Source: Bimastos eiseni (Eukaryota > Annelida > Clitellata > Crassiclitellata > Lumbricidae). Taken from it: a stretch of 64,000 bases of DNA. A program made the translations under genes and the position numbers. Of the stretch, positions 11,145 to 22,100 are shown piece after piece; within the stretch, counting starts at the first letter, position 1; every line of letters begins with the position of its first letter. A model generated the notes under the pieces. The model made no database searches. It saw nothing but the letters and a program-made list of their open reading frames with translations, and was not told the DNA's origin. Location: assembly GCA_959347315.1 (NCBI GenBank), contig OY365806.1, positions 38,529,439 through 38,593,438 on the forward strand. Reading direction: 5' to 3'.

Positions 11145-11464
11145 GTACGTACCAGGGGTGTAACAAGCGGGGCTCAGGGGGCACCGGCCCCCCAGTTTTG
11201 AAACTGGGGGGGGGGGGCAAAGCCCCTCAGTTTTAGTGCTCAGTGTCCCCATGTGTCCCCCAAATCGGTTCTTTTTTATGTTTATGCAATGGATTTTTAA
11301 GAATACTTTTGTTAAGCTAATTTGTGCCCCCCATTTTTCAAATTTGGGGGGGGGGGGGAATTCAAAAAGTGGGAAGGCAAAAAAATAATGTTTGCGCTTC
11401 GCCCAATATTTTTTAAATTATGCCCTCCCACTTTTCAAAACCTTGTTACACCTCTGGTACGTAC
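11145..11464. mobile_element. hAT-type MITE, copy 1, with 8-bp target duplication
   Basis: The element occupies 11153-11456 (304 bp). Its ends are caggggtgtaacaag and the inverse cttgttacacctctg, 15-bp terminal inverted repeats with one mismatch. It is bracketed by gtacgtac at 11145-11152 and again at 11457-11464. CAG-type ends and an 8-bp duplication are the signature of the hAT superfamily. Inside are C/G homopolymer runs around (c)nagttttgaaact(g)n. A second copy is at 55674-55971. Confidence 0.92.
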
Positions 11465-11611
11465 ATAAATAGGCCTACATACATACATGCGTACAGACAC
11501 ACACACATATTTACACACACACACACGTATATAATTCAATATTATTAAATCATATGGTTATTAAAAGATTTATATAACTACCATTGATTCCTAATAGTAA
11601 CAGATTTTACC

Positions 11612-11674
11612 GGTACGTGACGTTTTGGCGCAGCCGTTATGGCGCAGAACGTTTTGCACAGGACTTTTGGCAAA
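11612..11674. repeat. GCGCCAAAACG short-period array, copy 2 (inverse)
   Basis: Begins at ccggtacgtgac and continues with four units of type gttttggcgcag (cgttttggcgcag, ccgttatggcgcag, aacgttttgcacag, gacttttggc). The ccggtacgt edge is shared with the array at 28618, which suggests a defined element end. Confidence 0.72.
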
Positions 11675-11679
11675 GATAT

Positions 11680-13299
11680 CAGTTACAATAACATTACATA
11701 TTATATATTATTTAATGCAGTGCTTAAAGTGACCCTGGGCGGTCATGGACAGCGTCTCGACACTTATTTGGCCATCAGAGCCTAGACGCCGTCCATGAGC
11801 GTCCATGCAACAGAGCAATTCCTCATGTACGTTATTATTAGAAGCATTTAATTATGTACTAATCCCAAGAAAATCATATTTTCATTAGGCATAGGCCTAC
11901 TTATTAATCGAAGTGGTCCATGTATATATTGGTTGTCTGTAATTCGCGTTATACATTCTAGTTACCTTTTCATCAACTTAGTTTTCGTCTTATTCGCTTC
12001 CGGCGTCTGCTGCATCTGGGGATTAGTTTTCAGATGTAAAATGCAAAATGTTTTTCAACTGGTTTGATGACATTTTTGACGAGCTGATCATACCTAGCTG
12101 TTTAGTAAACAAATTAAGTTGCACTACATACCATAGCGCGTATAAAATTGAACTGAATTTCTTCTATTTTAAGTTTTTGCATTTTTTGCACTATTTTGCA
12201 TAACGATGAAACCTGTAGGTCTAGCTACATAGGCCATAACTACTGCTACTGCTGGTGCATGATGTCGGGTTGATCATCGAATAAGGTGAACAGATGGATT
12301 GGTGATAAAGTGACTATTTCAAACTCCCATCTGTTGGTACTATCAGCAGTATGAGCACTTGGATCTAGTTTTATTTACCTGGTGCAACTTTGTGCAAAAA
12401 AATACAAATTAATCGAGGTGATCCTGGTTTACGGCCGAAAACAAGCTCAAAGGCCATTTCACGATTCATACTCTCTATTTTGAGAATGGAAAGAATGGAG
12501 ATCAGAATTCTAGATATCGATTTCGAAAGTTTACCGATTAAGCTTTGGCCCCATCAGTAGCGCTGGCATCATACGTCTGGCAGTGGCACGTGTCCCTGCA
12601 CTTTCTAAAACTTAACTACATGAGGAACACACATGTTTTAAAAATTGGCATAATTACAAGGGTATTTTAAAAATTTTAAAGTTTACTACTCAGCTAATTT
12701 CAGACGCAGCTCTAAGACTCCAGTTGTCATTTTGGAAGCACTTTACTCACTCATATTGAGCGGTAAGGCCTTACCAATCAAACAGGAAGAATGGCAGGAA
12801 ATGAAATAAACCAGAGGTCAAAAAAGAACAATGATCATGGACGGGATGTTGGAAAAGGGGATTCATAACAGAGATGAGTGTCGACATTGGACATACGAAC
12901 CCGCCTATAAATGGCAAAACACTAAAGAAGAAGGCATTACGGCATTACCGATCACTAGTAGCCTACATCAAATCGTTGAGCTAGGGAAAGTTAGCAAACC
13001 ATGCTTGGAAAGTGGTGCGACGAACAAGATATCGCCACATTTTTGAGGCTTGAGATTAAAAGAGTCTGTGGCCGATGCCTCGCAGCCTCGAACGCCAGTT
13101 CTATAGACTGGACTTTAATACGATATGATGTGTCAGGAAAGACTGACACATCAGTCAGGAACATCAACTTTAGAGACTGTTTGGCATAAGTTATTTTGAC
13201 AACTCTCGATGCATTGCTCTACCCGTAGGTATATTTTGATTGACACATTTTGTTGGAACAGAAATTTTCAAAATGCTGCTGACGCCACTGGCTCCTTGT

Positions 13300-13336
<37 letters not shown>

Positions 13337-13925
13337 AGAAACTTATTTGGCTGATCAGAATTATACAACAGCTTACAGCGAATCCACAACAAAATGGTAA
13401 ATAAGTCTAATTCTAGTTGAGAAACAAGAGAAGGAGTCATGCAGTGAGTAAGGAGGTTGAGACAAGCCCAGGAGACCCAATTAGGGACCAATGGTCTCGC
13501 AAGTTAGGGCCACCTAGTAGGATAGGTTACATAGAAAAGTGTGAGCCGGTAAGAGAAGATTAAAGGGAGAAGACAATAGATTCAACGGTGTATAAACATA
13601 AGACTTGACTAGTCTTAACTAACAAAATGTAGCTAGCAGATGAAGAGGTAGGTACGACAACAAATGCTACAAAGAATTAGATGATACATGTTATCTTGAG
13701 AAAAATACATTTATGTAGCCAAGTAGAAAACTATTTGCCAAGCACCAGAGTTGCTCAGTACACAAGCCAAGATTGAACCAGTACATTAATTTTTGTTATT
13801 TTATCACTTAATCCACTCTATCACAGTCCAAAGATCGATTGGTATATTCGTTTGACCCACACTCCATTCGTCCTTAACCCCTCTGAGTTAAGGATCCCAG
13901 CCCTTCAATTGTCCTTATTTTGATC
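11680..13925. other. No gene recognised; (ATCA)n microsatellite at 13302-13335
   Basis: AT-rich DNA without a supported gene. A run of eight or so tcaa/atca units at 13302-13335 follows a unique stretch and could be the tail of an unrecognised SINE or LINE. Open frames of 60-70 codons at 12831-13400 show no domain. Confidence 0.4.
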
Positions 13926-13929
13926 GAGA

Positions 13930-14465
13930 ATATGGGAAATCATTTTGGTTCTAAAGGATTTAATGCTGCATGACATGTAAATGGTGGCTGGAATAGCATT
14001 CCAAATTCTGGCACCTTGGCATTAAATAGATACTGATCTAGCATTAGTTTTAGCATGAGGAACCATTAAGACGTGAGGACTTCTTACGACGCGGTGTATG
14101 GAGCTCATGTCAAAAGTATTGGTGAAATATATCAGGTAATTTTTTTCAACTATTTCGAATCATAAAAATGGCTATTTGTAATTTATAGATTGGATAATTG
14201 ATAGAAGCCTATTCGTTTTAAGTACTTCGCTAGTGTGAGCATTAGATGGCAACCCGACCTTAAATCTTATAGCTTTTTTCTGCATGATGGATAATTTTTT
14301 GAGATTGGATGTGTATGCCGAGGCCCGGATTATAGTACAGTAGGTGAGGTAAGGATATATGAACGAGAAGTAAAGAGTAGAACGGGCTTTAGCAGGTACA
14401 ATTTTGATTAATCTAAACAAATACCAAGGTTTTGGATATTTTTTTGGAGATTTACAATTTCCCAA
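13930..14465 (-). pseudogene. Non-LTR retrotransposon RT, C-terminal part
   Basis: On the minus strand 14465-14172 encodes LYFSFIYPYLTYC, then LKKLSIMQKKAIR and a stretch ending QSINYK. This is the post-palm thumb/C-terminal region shared by jockey/CR1-group LINE reverse transcriptases (L-x-Y-S-x-I-x-P-x-L-x-Y-C; L-x-x-L-Q-K-K-A-I-R). Beyond a stop the similarity continues to about 13930 with GARIWNAIPATI, the usual near-terminal block. The palm with the catalytic aspartates is missing and stops are present, so the copy is dead and truncated at 5'. Clade assignment is uncertain. Confidence 0.68.
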
Positions 14466-14469
14466 AGGA

Positions 14470-14875
14470 GGTAGTTCTCTATACGCTTGAAATTACAAAA
14501 AATATTTAACTGACAAATATTTGACGACATAACAAAGGTTAATGGACAAAAAGCTAACGAATGCTAACTAATTTTTATTTTTCACCCATTATATTTTGTC
14601 AATAGAAGTTGGATTGATAATAATAATAATGCGTGTAAATCCAGCAACTATTTTTATAAATTCAACTTCCATTTTAACGAATACGTAGAGTGGGCTATAG
14701 TGTGCGAACCATTTGTCGTCTACTTATGTTGGTGATCTGCCTATGCAATCTTTAGGAGCCTAGTTCTTAACTTTTTGACACTAGCGTCCAGGCATTTTTT
14801 TACACTGTAAGCACTGTATAAATTAATAATGTATTATATGGCAATCTACCGCTTTAGTATCGTCAATTATTCCGC
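14470..14875. other. No gene recognised
   Basis: About 400 bp of AT-rich DNA between the LINE relic and the satellite array; no repeat period, open frame or splice-bounded exon was seen. Confidence 0.3.
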
Positions 14876-14879
14876 ATGG

Positions 14880-15240
14880 CATATCAGGTTAAACCTCGGG
14901 AGCATTGGTAGTAGAAGAGGAATCGGTGAAAATTATCATGTTTAACTAGTAGCCGGATCAATGAAAAGGATACTTTTAAACTGGGAGCTCGATTGACGAA
15001 AAGAATCATGCATAAATGGAAGCTGGATTGATGAAAATAAGTATGCTTAAATGGAAGCTGGACTGATGAAAAGAATCATGCTTAACTGGAAGCTGGATTG
15101 ATGAAAAATAATTCCGTTTAATTGGAAGCGAGATCGGTAAAAAAAATTGTGCCTAAAATGATTCCATGACAAATAGAAGTCTCTTATCCATCAGCTTCTA
15201 TTTAAACGTGATTTGTTTCATCATCATTCCGGTTCCCAGT
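14880..15240 (-). repeat. CAGCTTCTA satellite array, copy 2 (inverse)
   Basis: About eight units of roughly 41 bp on the inverse strand: aatggaagctggattgatga followed by aaaga(a/t)tcatgctta. The last piece (15190-15240) switches to the forward orientation (cagcttctatttaaacgtg ... catcattccggttcccag). The GCGCCAAAACG array begins 60 bp on. Confidence 0.75.
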
Positions 15241-15299
15241 TTTGCATAATTGTTATCATCGAGCATGCTTCGTGTTACGTCATATATTGTACCAGACAT

Positions 15300-15400
15300 C
15301 TGCGCCAAACGTCTTGCGCCAAAGCATCCTGCGCCAAAACGTCTTGCGCTCAGACGTCCTGCGACAAAACGGCTGTGCCAAAACGGTTGCGTCTGAACGC
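15300..15400. repeat. GCGCCAAAACG short-period array, copy 3
   Basis: Seven units of about 13-15 bp: tgcgccaaacgtct, tgcgccaaagcatcc, tgcgccaaaacgtct, tgcgctcagacgtcc, tgcgacaaaacggc, tgtgccaaaacgg, ttgcgtctgaacg. It is the longest copy in the window and directly follows a CAGCTTCTA array. Confidence 0.78.
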
Positions 15401-15479
15401 CTGCTGCGAGATTCGCCATAGAGACCTTGGGCTGGTTTTACGCATTATTATCAACTCTTTTTCCGGCAGCACATTTGTT

Positions 15480-17250
15480 TAGACCCTATCTAAGGCCCAG
15501 CGCTACACGAACCAGCTCACTCTCGAGGACGTGGTCACACGCAACAATCGGCATAGCAGTCAGCCAATCTGCTGGATGAGGGCTACTAGCGGTTTCCAAC
15601 CGAACACCGTTGTCCAAGCCGTTGGCCTGACGGAGGACTTAGGCCTTGTCTAATTAAATGAGAAGCCGATCCCAAACGTTCTGCTTCATTGGAAGGAAAC
15701 TCATCGTCTCGGTCAAGGAATTCCGCCGGAGTTCCGACAGTTCTTCCTCATATATGTCTGGGGCCATTGTTTTTTGCTGCGAGATAGGCTATCTACCGTT
15801 CCAGAGGCCAAATAGGTGAAAGAAGCCAGCGAGACGACGCTGCAGACATCGAGACCGCCATCCCTTATTGTGAGCGAAGCCTGCAGCCACTAGTAGCCAC
15901 TAAGAGAACAATTGACAATTTTATCCAATGCATGCTTCTGGAATTTTGGCCAGTGTCTCCATACTGGTTCGAACAGGTAGAGTACCGGAGGAGGCAACCA
16001 AGTCTCTAGGCTCTAAAGAATGATCACTGAAGGATTAGAGCGCTCTGTGAGGGGAACTGGTAAAATCTCTCCAGTGCCCGCCGGTGCGTGACACGGTGGC
16101 TGTTGAGGGCGCCGTCCAGCGCCCCTCCCCGAAAGGGGGCTTCCAGAAGACCCTGCTTTGCTGCCACCGTCTTGATGTAGTTCGACAGAGGTTGCAGAAG
16201 TATGGGTGACCCCAGGGTGAAACCTCGTATTTAGATGAATTGAGGCAGAAACCCGACCGTATTCCTAGCTCGTGCATCTCATCAACAAATCACGTACAAC
16301 TACCACTGTGCAGCCGCCTAGAGTGATGTCATACAGGAATCTTATTTTAAAACCGGTTCCAGCGATTGCAGCAAGTGCTGCTGCGACAAGCTGCATAAGA
16401 TACGACCCAAAGGGGTCACCCTGCTGGGAGCCCATGAGCGATGACATGAACAAATGGCTAAAGCGGAGGACCGAGGTGGCAGAGTAGGGGCCTATGCCTA
16501 GAAAGCTAAAGGATAGATATCGGGGACAACCTCATAAACTGATCTTAACATGACATCGCGTCTGAGAGAATTGAAGGCGTTGGTGAAGTCTAGCTTCACC
16601 AGCACCTGACCGGGACTCATGGCTTTCACAAAGCAATGGGTGTCGTTGACAGAGGCCTTGCATCCTCCGTGCACTGTGATGCCTAGCCACAGTGGTACAA
16701 AATGGAATGTCAGTTTCGCTACTGCGTGTTTGTTGCCGCATTTGGCGACCAATCTCTTCTACACACAGCCTGCGGCAATCGGTCGAAGTACTCTCAAATT
16801 ATTGTTGAGGGCGACAATGTTACCAACAAACAGGATGGGTCTAATTACTGAAAGGCAGTCACCGCGGAGCAAAAGATTTGTAAAGTCCGCATACGCACCG
16901 ACCAGAAACTGCACTGCCTCCTCCCCCGAACCAGACCAAGTCCATTAGGTGGCCTGGTGTAAAACCGTCTGGTCCTACAGTCGATCCCACAAGGACCGTG
17001 CAGTCCGCCTCCAGCCCCTCCTTTTACGTCACCTGCCACGCACCGAGCAGCGCCGGGTCAGACAGATCCTCGATGTCTTCTTGGCTACAGTCCCGAGGGA
17101 TGATTTTTCTTAAATAGAATTAGGTTTTACTCATTATAAACCGCCGGCTGGCCTCCATCGCACTGAAACCGGACTGCCGCCCGTATATTTCCATCTTCAA
17201 GTTTTGCATTAACGTCAGCCAACCGCACCTCGTCCTGGTTTCCACTACAC
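15480..17250 (-). pseudogene. Degenerate reverse transcriptase of an unplaced non-LTR-like family
   Basis: Minus-strand pieces in several frames follow a known order. From 16750 there is VLVKLDFTNAFNSLRRDVM (RT motif A region), then SLMGSQQGDPFGSYLMQL (the QGDP motif), then IRFLYDITLGG, where the catalytic pair normally read as LDD has become LYD. Then comes HELGIRSGFCLNSSKYEV, and near 15600 PADWLTAMPIVAC followed by VRVALGLR. I recognise the last block (G-D-W-L-x-A-L-P-I ... V-A-V-G-L-R) from a large family of invertebrate RT proteins whose clade I cannot name. Frameshifts separate most blocks and the catalytic change alone would disable it. A C-terminal fragment of the same family lies at 61594-61985. 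Confidence 0.68.
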
Positions 17251-17254
17251 CTTT

Positions 17255-18225
17255 GAGGCCCAGTTGGGTCCAGCTCTTCACAAAGCGACCTTCGATCGCG
17301 AGTTATTTTTCAATCTGGTTCTTGATGACCGCCGCCACACTGCGCGTTTATACGACCTATATGGTTGGCCGAGGATCGTGGGGCGAAGTCAAAAAAGGGT
17401 CAACCATGCTTCAATTGATAGTGAAGCTCTGAATATATCCATATATAGACAAAATGTGTCCAAATCTGACAACATGCACCCTTTTGACAAGATAAATAAG
17501 TTGCGATATCATCATAATTAGCGCAATATGGATGCATCTTCAAGATGCACCAATCTAGCATGAATTTTCCTGTAAATTTGACAGTAACTTTTGCGCCAAA
17601 CTGGTGCATCACTTCAAGATGCAAAATTTTGAGTGAATCATAATGCTATTTTAACAATAACTTTTGCGTTAAACAGATGCGTTATCAAGATCAAACCATC
17701 TAGCAGAACAACTTAGTTACCAGCGCACTGCTATGCACCATATCAATGGGTTTGCATCCCTATGGCATAAATGTGACCCATACTTGTGATGTATCTTCGC
17801 ATCAGCTAGTCTTAAATGAAGCCTGTCGTGGGAATCGGTCTAAGTACTCTCAAATCACAGACCTCGATATGTTTGCCGAGAGCAGGAGACGGAAAATCCG
17901 TCGTGTTCTGAAGGATGTTGATCAGATACTTGAATGGAGTTCATGACAGCTCTAGGAAGACATCATACTCAAAAACATACGTTAGAAGTCTACGGCCATC
18001 TGTCACAACTGCAATTCATGCCAGTCAACTAAATTTCTGTCAAAATCTCCATTTCGCGCAAATCTTGGTTACACCGTTCTGGCTTATACCCCTCGATATG
18101 TGAACACCATACAAGTATAAACGTTGAAACCCCATAAAGATCCTGCAAGAATTAGAATAAAATAAACAAGACATCAAGCGTGCGCCCAAACGATCGAGGT
18201 CATTCCAGACCTTACACCTGCAATA
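17255..18225. other. No gene recognised
   Basis: Short open frames only. A 45-codon plus-strand piece ending near 17943 (SQITDLDMFAESRRRKIRR within it) looks more protein-like than its surroundings but has no splice signals I can defend and no recognised family. Confidence 0.3.
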
Positions 18226-18234
18226 CTCTTGCTA

Positions 18235-18478
18235 CTATTATGTGAAGTTGTAGAAGCAGTAGTAGTGCAGTAGTTGTGAAGTAGTGGCGGAAGAAGGGGA
18301 AGTAGTGGAAGTAGTGGAGTGGAAGTAGTCGAAATAGTGGTGAGGTAGTAAAAGTAGTAGTAGTAGTATTAGTGGTGGTGGTGGTGGAAGTACTACGCAG
18401 TAGCCTAGCAGTAGGGGAGGTAATGAAAGTGGTGGAAGTGGTAGTAGTAGTACTAGTATTATTATTACTATCATTATA
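18235..18478. repeat. Imperfect (GTA)n trinucleotide tract
   Basis: About 240 bp dominated by gtagta, gtggtg and gaagta on the plus strand, with a few interruptions. Open frames across it on the minus strand are by-products of the repeat. Confidence 0.9.
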
Positions 18479-18479
18479 A

Positions 18480-19155
18480 GTTTTAATTTTATTATACCTT
18501 AGAGATTTTATTAAGCGCAATGTAATGCATATTTCAGTGTGTGGGTGTCCGTTAGCTGAGCTTCACACGTGTGACTGATTTGTTGATGAGTGTTGTTCAA
18601 ATTTTCTGTGCATTGTTTTACCGATGACTAATAAAATGGTTGTTCCTAAATTACATCTGACATCACTTAAGCTGTCGCAAAATTTGTTTCTCTTGAAGTG
18701 GTGCCATGTAAACTTCGATCATACAATTATAACCTTTCCGGTTACAAACAGGCAGAAGAATCTCGAACCTCGATTTAGAAATTAAGAAAGACCCTGCCAC
18801 CTTAGACCTTCTGGGTCAGAGTGTACATATAGAACAAAAGCTTAAACACAAAACAGTGCAGTGCAATGCAGCATGTACAAGGCCTCACAGACAGACAGAC
18901 GAATAGGTTGGGTGAATAAAATGCTTTGTCTTCTTAATTGTCACTCATTTAAACTGGATTGCTTGCTGGGACACCAGTTAATTATTGCAGTCAGGAGTAA
19001 CGTGTTGAGACGCTGGTGTTACAGTTAGCATGTGTTCCATTACGAGACTTTTACGCCTAACCTCAGTTTGCTCAAGTTAGCTTAATGACCGTTGACACCA
19101 GATTCACTTTAGCTTAACAGAGTTCATGGCTTAATTCGTGTAGTGCTTATTCCTT
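18480..19155. other. No gene recognised; region upstream of the orphan exon
   Basis: AT-rich DNA lying between the GTA tract and the acceptor of the long orphan exon. It is presumably intron or 5' flank of that gene. No upstream exon with an open phase and a good donor could be picked out. Confidence 0.35.
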
Positions 19156-19157
19156 AT

Positions 19158-19176
19158 GTTCGTGTTTGTTCTGCAG
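19158..19176 (+). promoter_or_regulatory. Candidate 3' splice site before the orphan exon
   Basis: The sequence gttcgtgtttgttctgcag is a strong polypyrimidine tract plus CAG. It follows an in-frame TAG at 19141 and precedes the first ATG of the long open frame (19197) by 20 bp, so the exon may start at 19177. Confidence 0.5.
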
Positions 19177-19196
19177 AGAACCTTGCAACGGCGGAA

Positions 19197-22100
19197 ATGA
19201 CAGTCGCCAATTTGAACGATTACTACATAAATAAATCGGGCAACGCTTGCAGCCAGTTTGACCTTCTAAGCGAACCCCAATCCCGTCCACTGGATTGCCT
19301 TCTTGATCTGTTTGATTCCCCCGGCCTCAGTTTTGCCCCGGAACTCAACAACATCATTTCTGGCGCCTTAGCTAGAAAATCGCAGGGATCTTGCAGAGGT
19401 TTAAAGAGAAGTGAAAGCAGTTTGTCAGAAAGAATAAATCTATTGCCACTTCTGTCGAATACTGGCGCGACTGCCATCTCTCGGAATACGAGCTTCGTCC
19501 CTCAGACAGAGCCCTCAGAACTTAAAAGACCAATACCCATCTATCTACCTCGACCAGCTTCTGTTGTTACTGCTTCGTGCGCTCTAAATCCAAGCGGAAG
19601 TCTTGTTATGCCATTTCAGACTTCTGGACGTTGGAACCCACTGAGAGTCGGCTTGCGCATGGCTGCATTGGTCAATGCCTGTCCGAACGAACCGCTTTCC
19701 ATCAGTGCATCTCACGGTATCGAGCAAGAGATCAGCAACAGCGCGATTTTTAGACTGAATGCTGCACCAATTATTGTGTATCCAAAACTTCGTCCTCCTC
19801 CTGGTGTTCGTCATCCACCACTGCCAATGGCATTTCCTTCAAAGATACACCATAGGCAAATGTTGCAATTAAACAACTCTGCACAAAGTCGGCTCCCAGA
19901 AGCTCACGGTATCGAACGAAAGATTAGCAACAACTCGACTTTTAGACTGAATACTGCGCCATTTGTTGTCCATCGGAAGCTTCCTCCTCCTCCTAGAGCT
20001 ACTCCACCTCCACTACGAAAGGTATATCCTTCAAAGACCCAAAATGAGCAAAGGTTGCAATCAATCAACTCTGCACAGAGTCAGCTCCCAGATAAAGACG
20101 CCGGCATGGCTCACAGTGGTCAAGCGGACCCTACTCTGCTAAATTTGGGAAGTGAAGAACATTGGACCAGTGCATCCACAACGAAATCTATTCAAGCAGA
20201 TACGACGACCGTCACAGATTTTTCAGCGCTAGGAAATGTACCCGCAGCATGTCTACGTCAAGCCGAACCACGGACGAGGTATTCCGCTCTAAATTTACTG
20301 CGTTTTCCTTATCAGCCACCGCCTCCGCCTCCACTTAACAAAGCTACTAATGCTATGCTTCCTGTTCAGAAACATGATCGGAGCGCAGTTAACGAAACCG
20401 GAAACATGGTACCTTTGTCGAAACTGCACACTCAAATTGTGTCCCATTCCCACGCTTCACGAGTTGTTAATGCATCCTATTCTTTTCGAAATCAAAATAA
20501 CGCAGCTAACCTGCGGTTCCCAAATCGAAGAGCTTTCGATCAGGTTGTCAAACAGTCCGGAGGGCGGCTCCAGAATCCGAGTTTTGTCTCAAATCAAGCT
20601 GAACACGTAGTTTTTAATCATCGACGTCAAAACGCTACATTTCGTTCTGCCAGTAAGAAAAGTCGAAACGTGACCCATCGAAATCACGAAGAATCGGATA
20701 TTATGCTCACCTATCGGCTATGTCAGAACATGGAAGTGGCGCCACAGACATTCCAGACTCAAGCTGGAAACACGTCTTCCTCGAATAGCAACCATCAACC
20801 ACGCGAAATAATGCGAGGAATGAATTCTGACATCATAGTTATCCAACCTTCGTTTGAAAATCTCTCTCCTGTCCATCAGTTTCATCATCATGAAAGTCGA
20901 CAAATATCCAACCATACGAACTCAATTGCACTTAATTCACTTCCTCTGCAACACAACGGACCACTTGCTTGTGCTGTCAGTCAAAGTGTATGTCTAAAGC
21001 CTCCATCCCAGAATCTCTTCAAAAACCACGGATCTTCAACTACTCCCGAATATCATATTAAGCGTTCATTTTTGTACCCGTCGGATGGCAGCCTTGTGCC
21101 TCAATCTCCAAATATTGCACAAGCCACACAGATTCAGCAGCTTGACCTGTCAACGGCAGACAAAGCGCCTCATTTGCGATCACGTAGCATCATCGCCAAC
21201 ACCAACAGCATGTCCTTGTCTTCAAAATATGCCGCTCACCAGAAGAGGCCGCATCTTCCAACAGCCTGCCATTCTGCTTACTTCCGACTCAGTGAGGCAG
21301 CGCCACGTTCCTTCATCTTCCCAACCAACTGTCCGCCATTTAGGCACGATGACGTCAAAGTCAATCGTTCGGCAAACTCACTGCATCGAAATCGAAATGT
21401 CAACAACGACAAAAGAGATAAGAGAGTCAGAGGAGGAAAGCGAGCTAAGAGAGGCAGGTATGGCTGCGGTGATGACGGTGGCAAAAGAGCTAAGGCAGTC
21501 AGAGGAGGCAGGCGAGCTAAGAGAGGCAGGTATGGCGGCAATGATGATGATGATGACGACGATGACGGTGGCGGCGATGACAGCGGCGGCGGCGGCGGCG
21601 GCGACGGCGGCGGCGATGATGTCAGTGGCGACCATGATGACGGCGGCACTGGAAGCAAAAAAAAGGGAAAGAAGGGTAAGGAGAAAAAAGACAAAGACAA
21701 GAAAAAAGACAAAAACAAGAAAAAAGACAAAAACAAAAAAAAAGACAAAAACAAAAAAAAAGACAAAAAAGAGAAAAAAGACGAAAAAGAGAACAAAGGA
21801 AAGAAAATTGATAAGAAAAAGGAAAAGAAAAAGGGAAAAAACAAGGAAGAGAACAAAGTAAAGAACAAGGGAAAGAACAAAGGAAAGAACAAGGGAAAGG
21901 GCGGTAAGGGGAAGTCAGGTAAGGGAGATAAGGGCAAGGAGGGAAAGGGGAGAGGTGCTAAGGAAGGCAAGGGAAGGGGAGGTAAGGCAGGTAATGAGAA
22001 GGGAGGTAAGGGGGGTAAAGGGAAGGGAGGCAAAGAGGGCAAGGGGAGAGGAGGTAAGGGGAGTAAGGGTAGAGGAGGTAAGGGGGGTAAGGGGAGGGGT

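Noticed and set aside
18212..18520. Open frames of about 80-100 codons across the GTA tract
   Set aside because: Trinucleotide repeat translation (Thr/Ser/Leu runs); no start context or conservation evidence.
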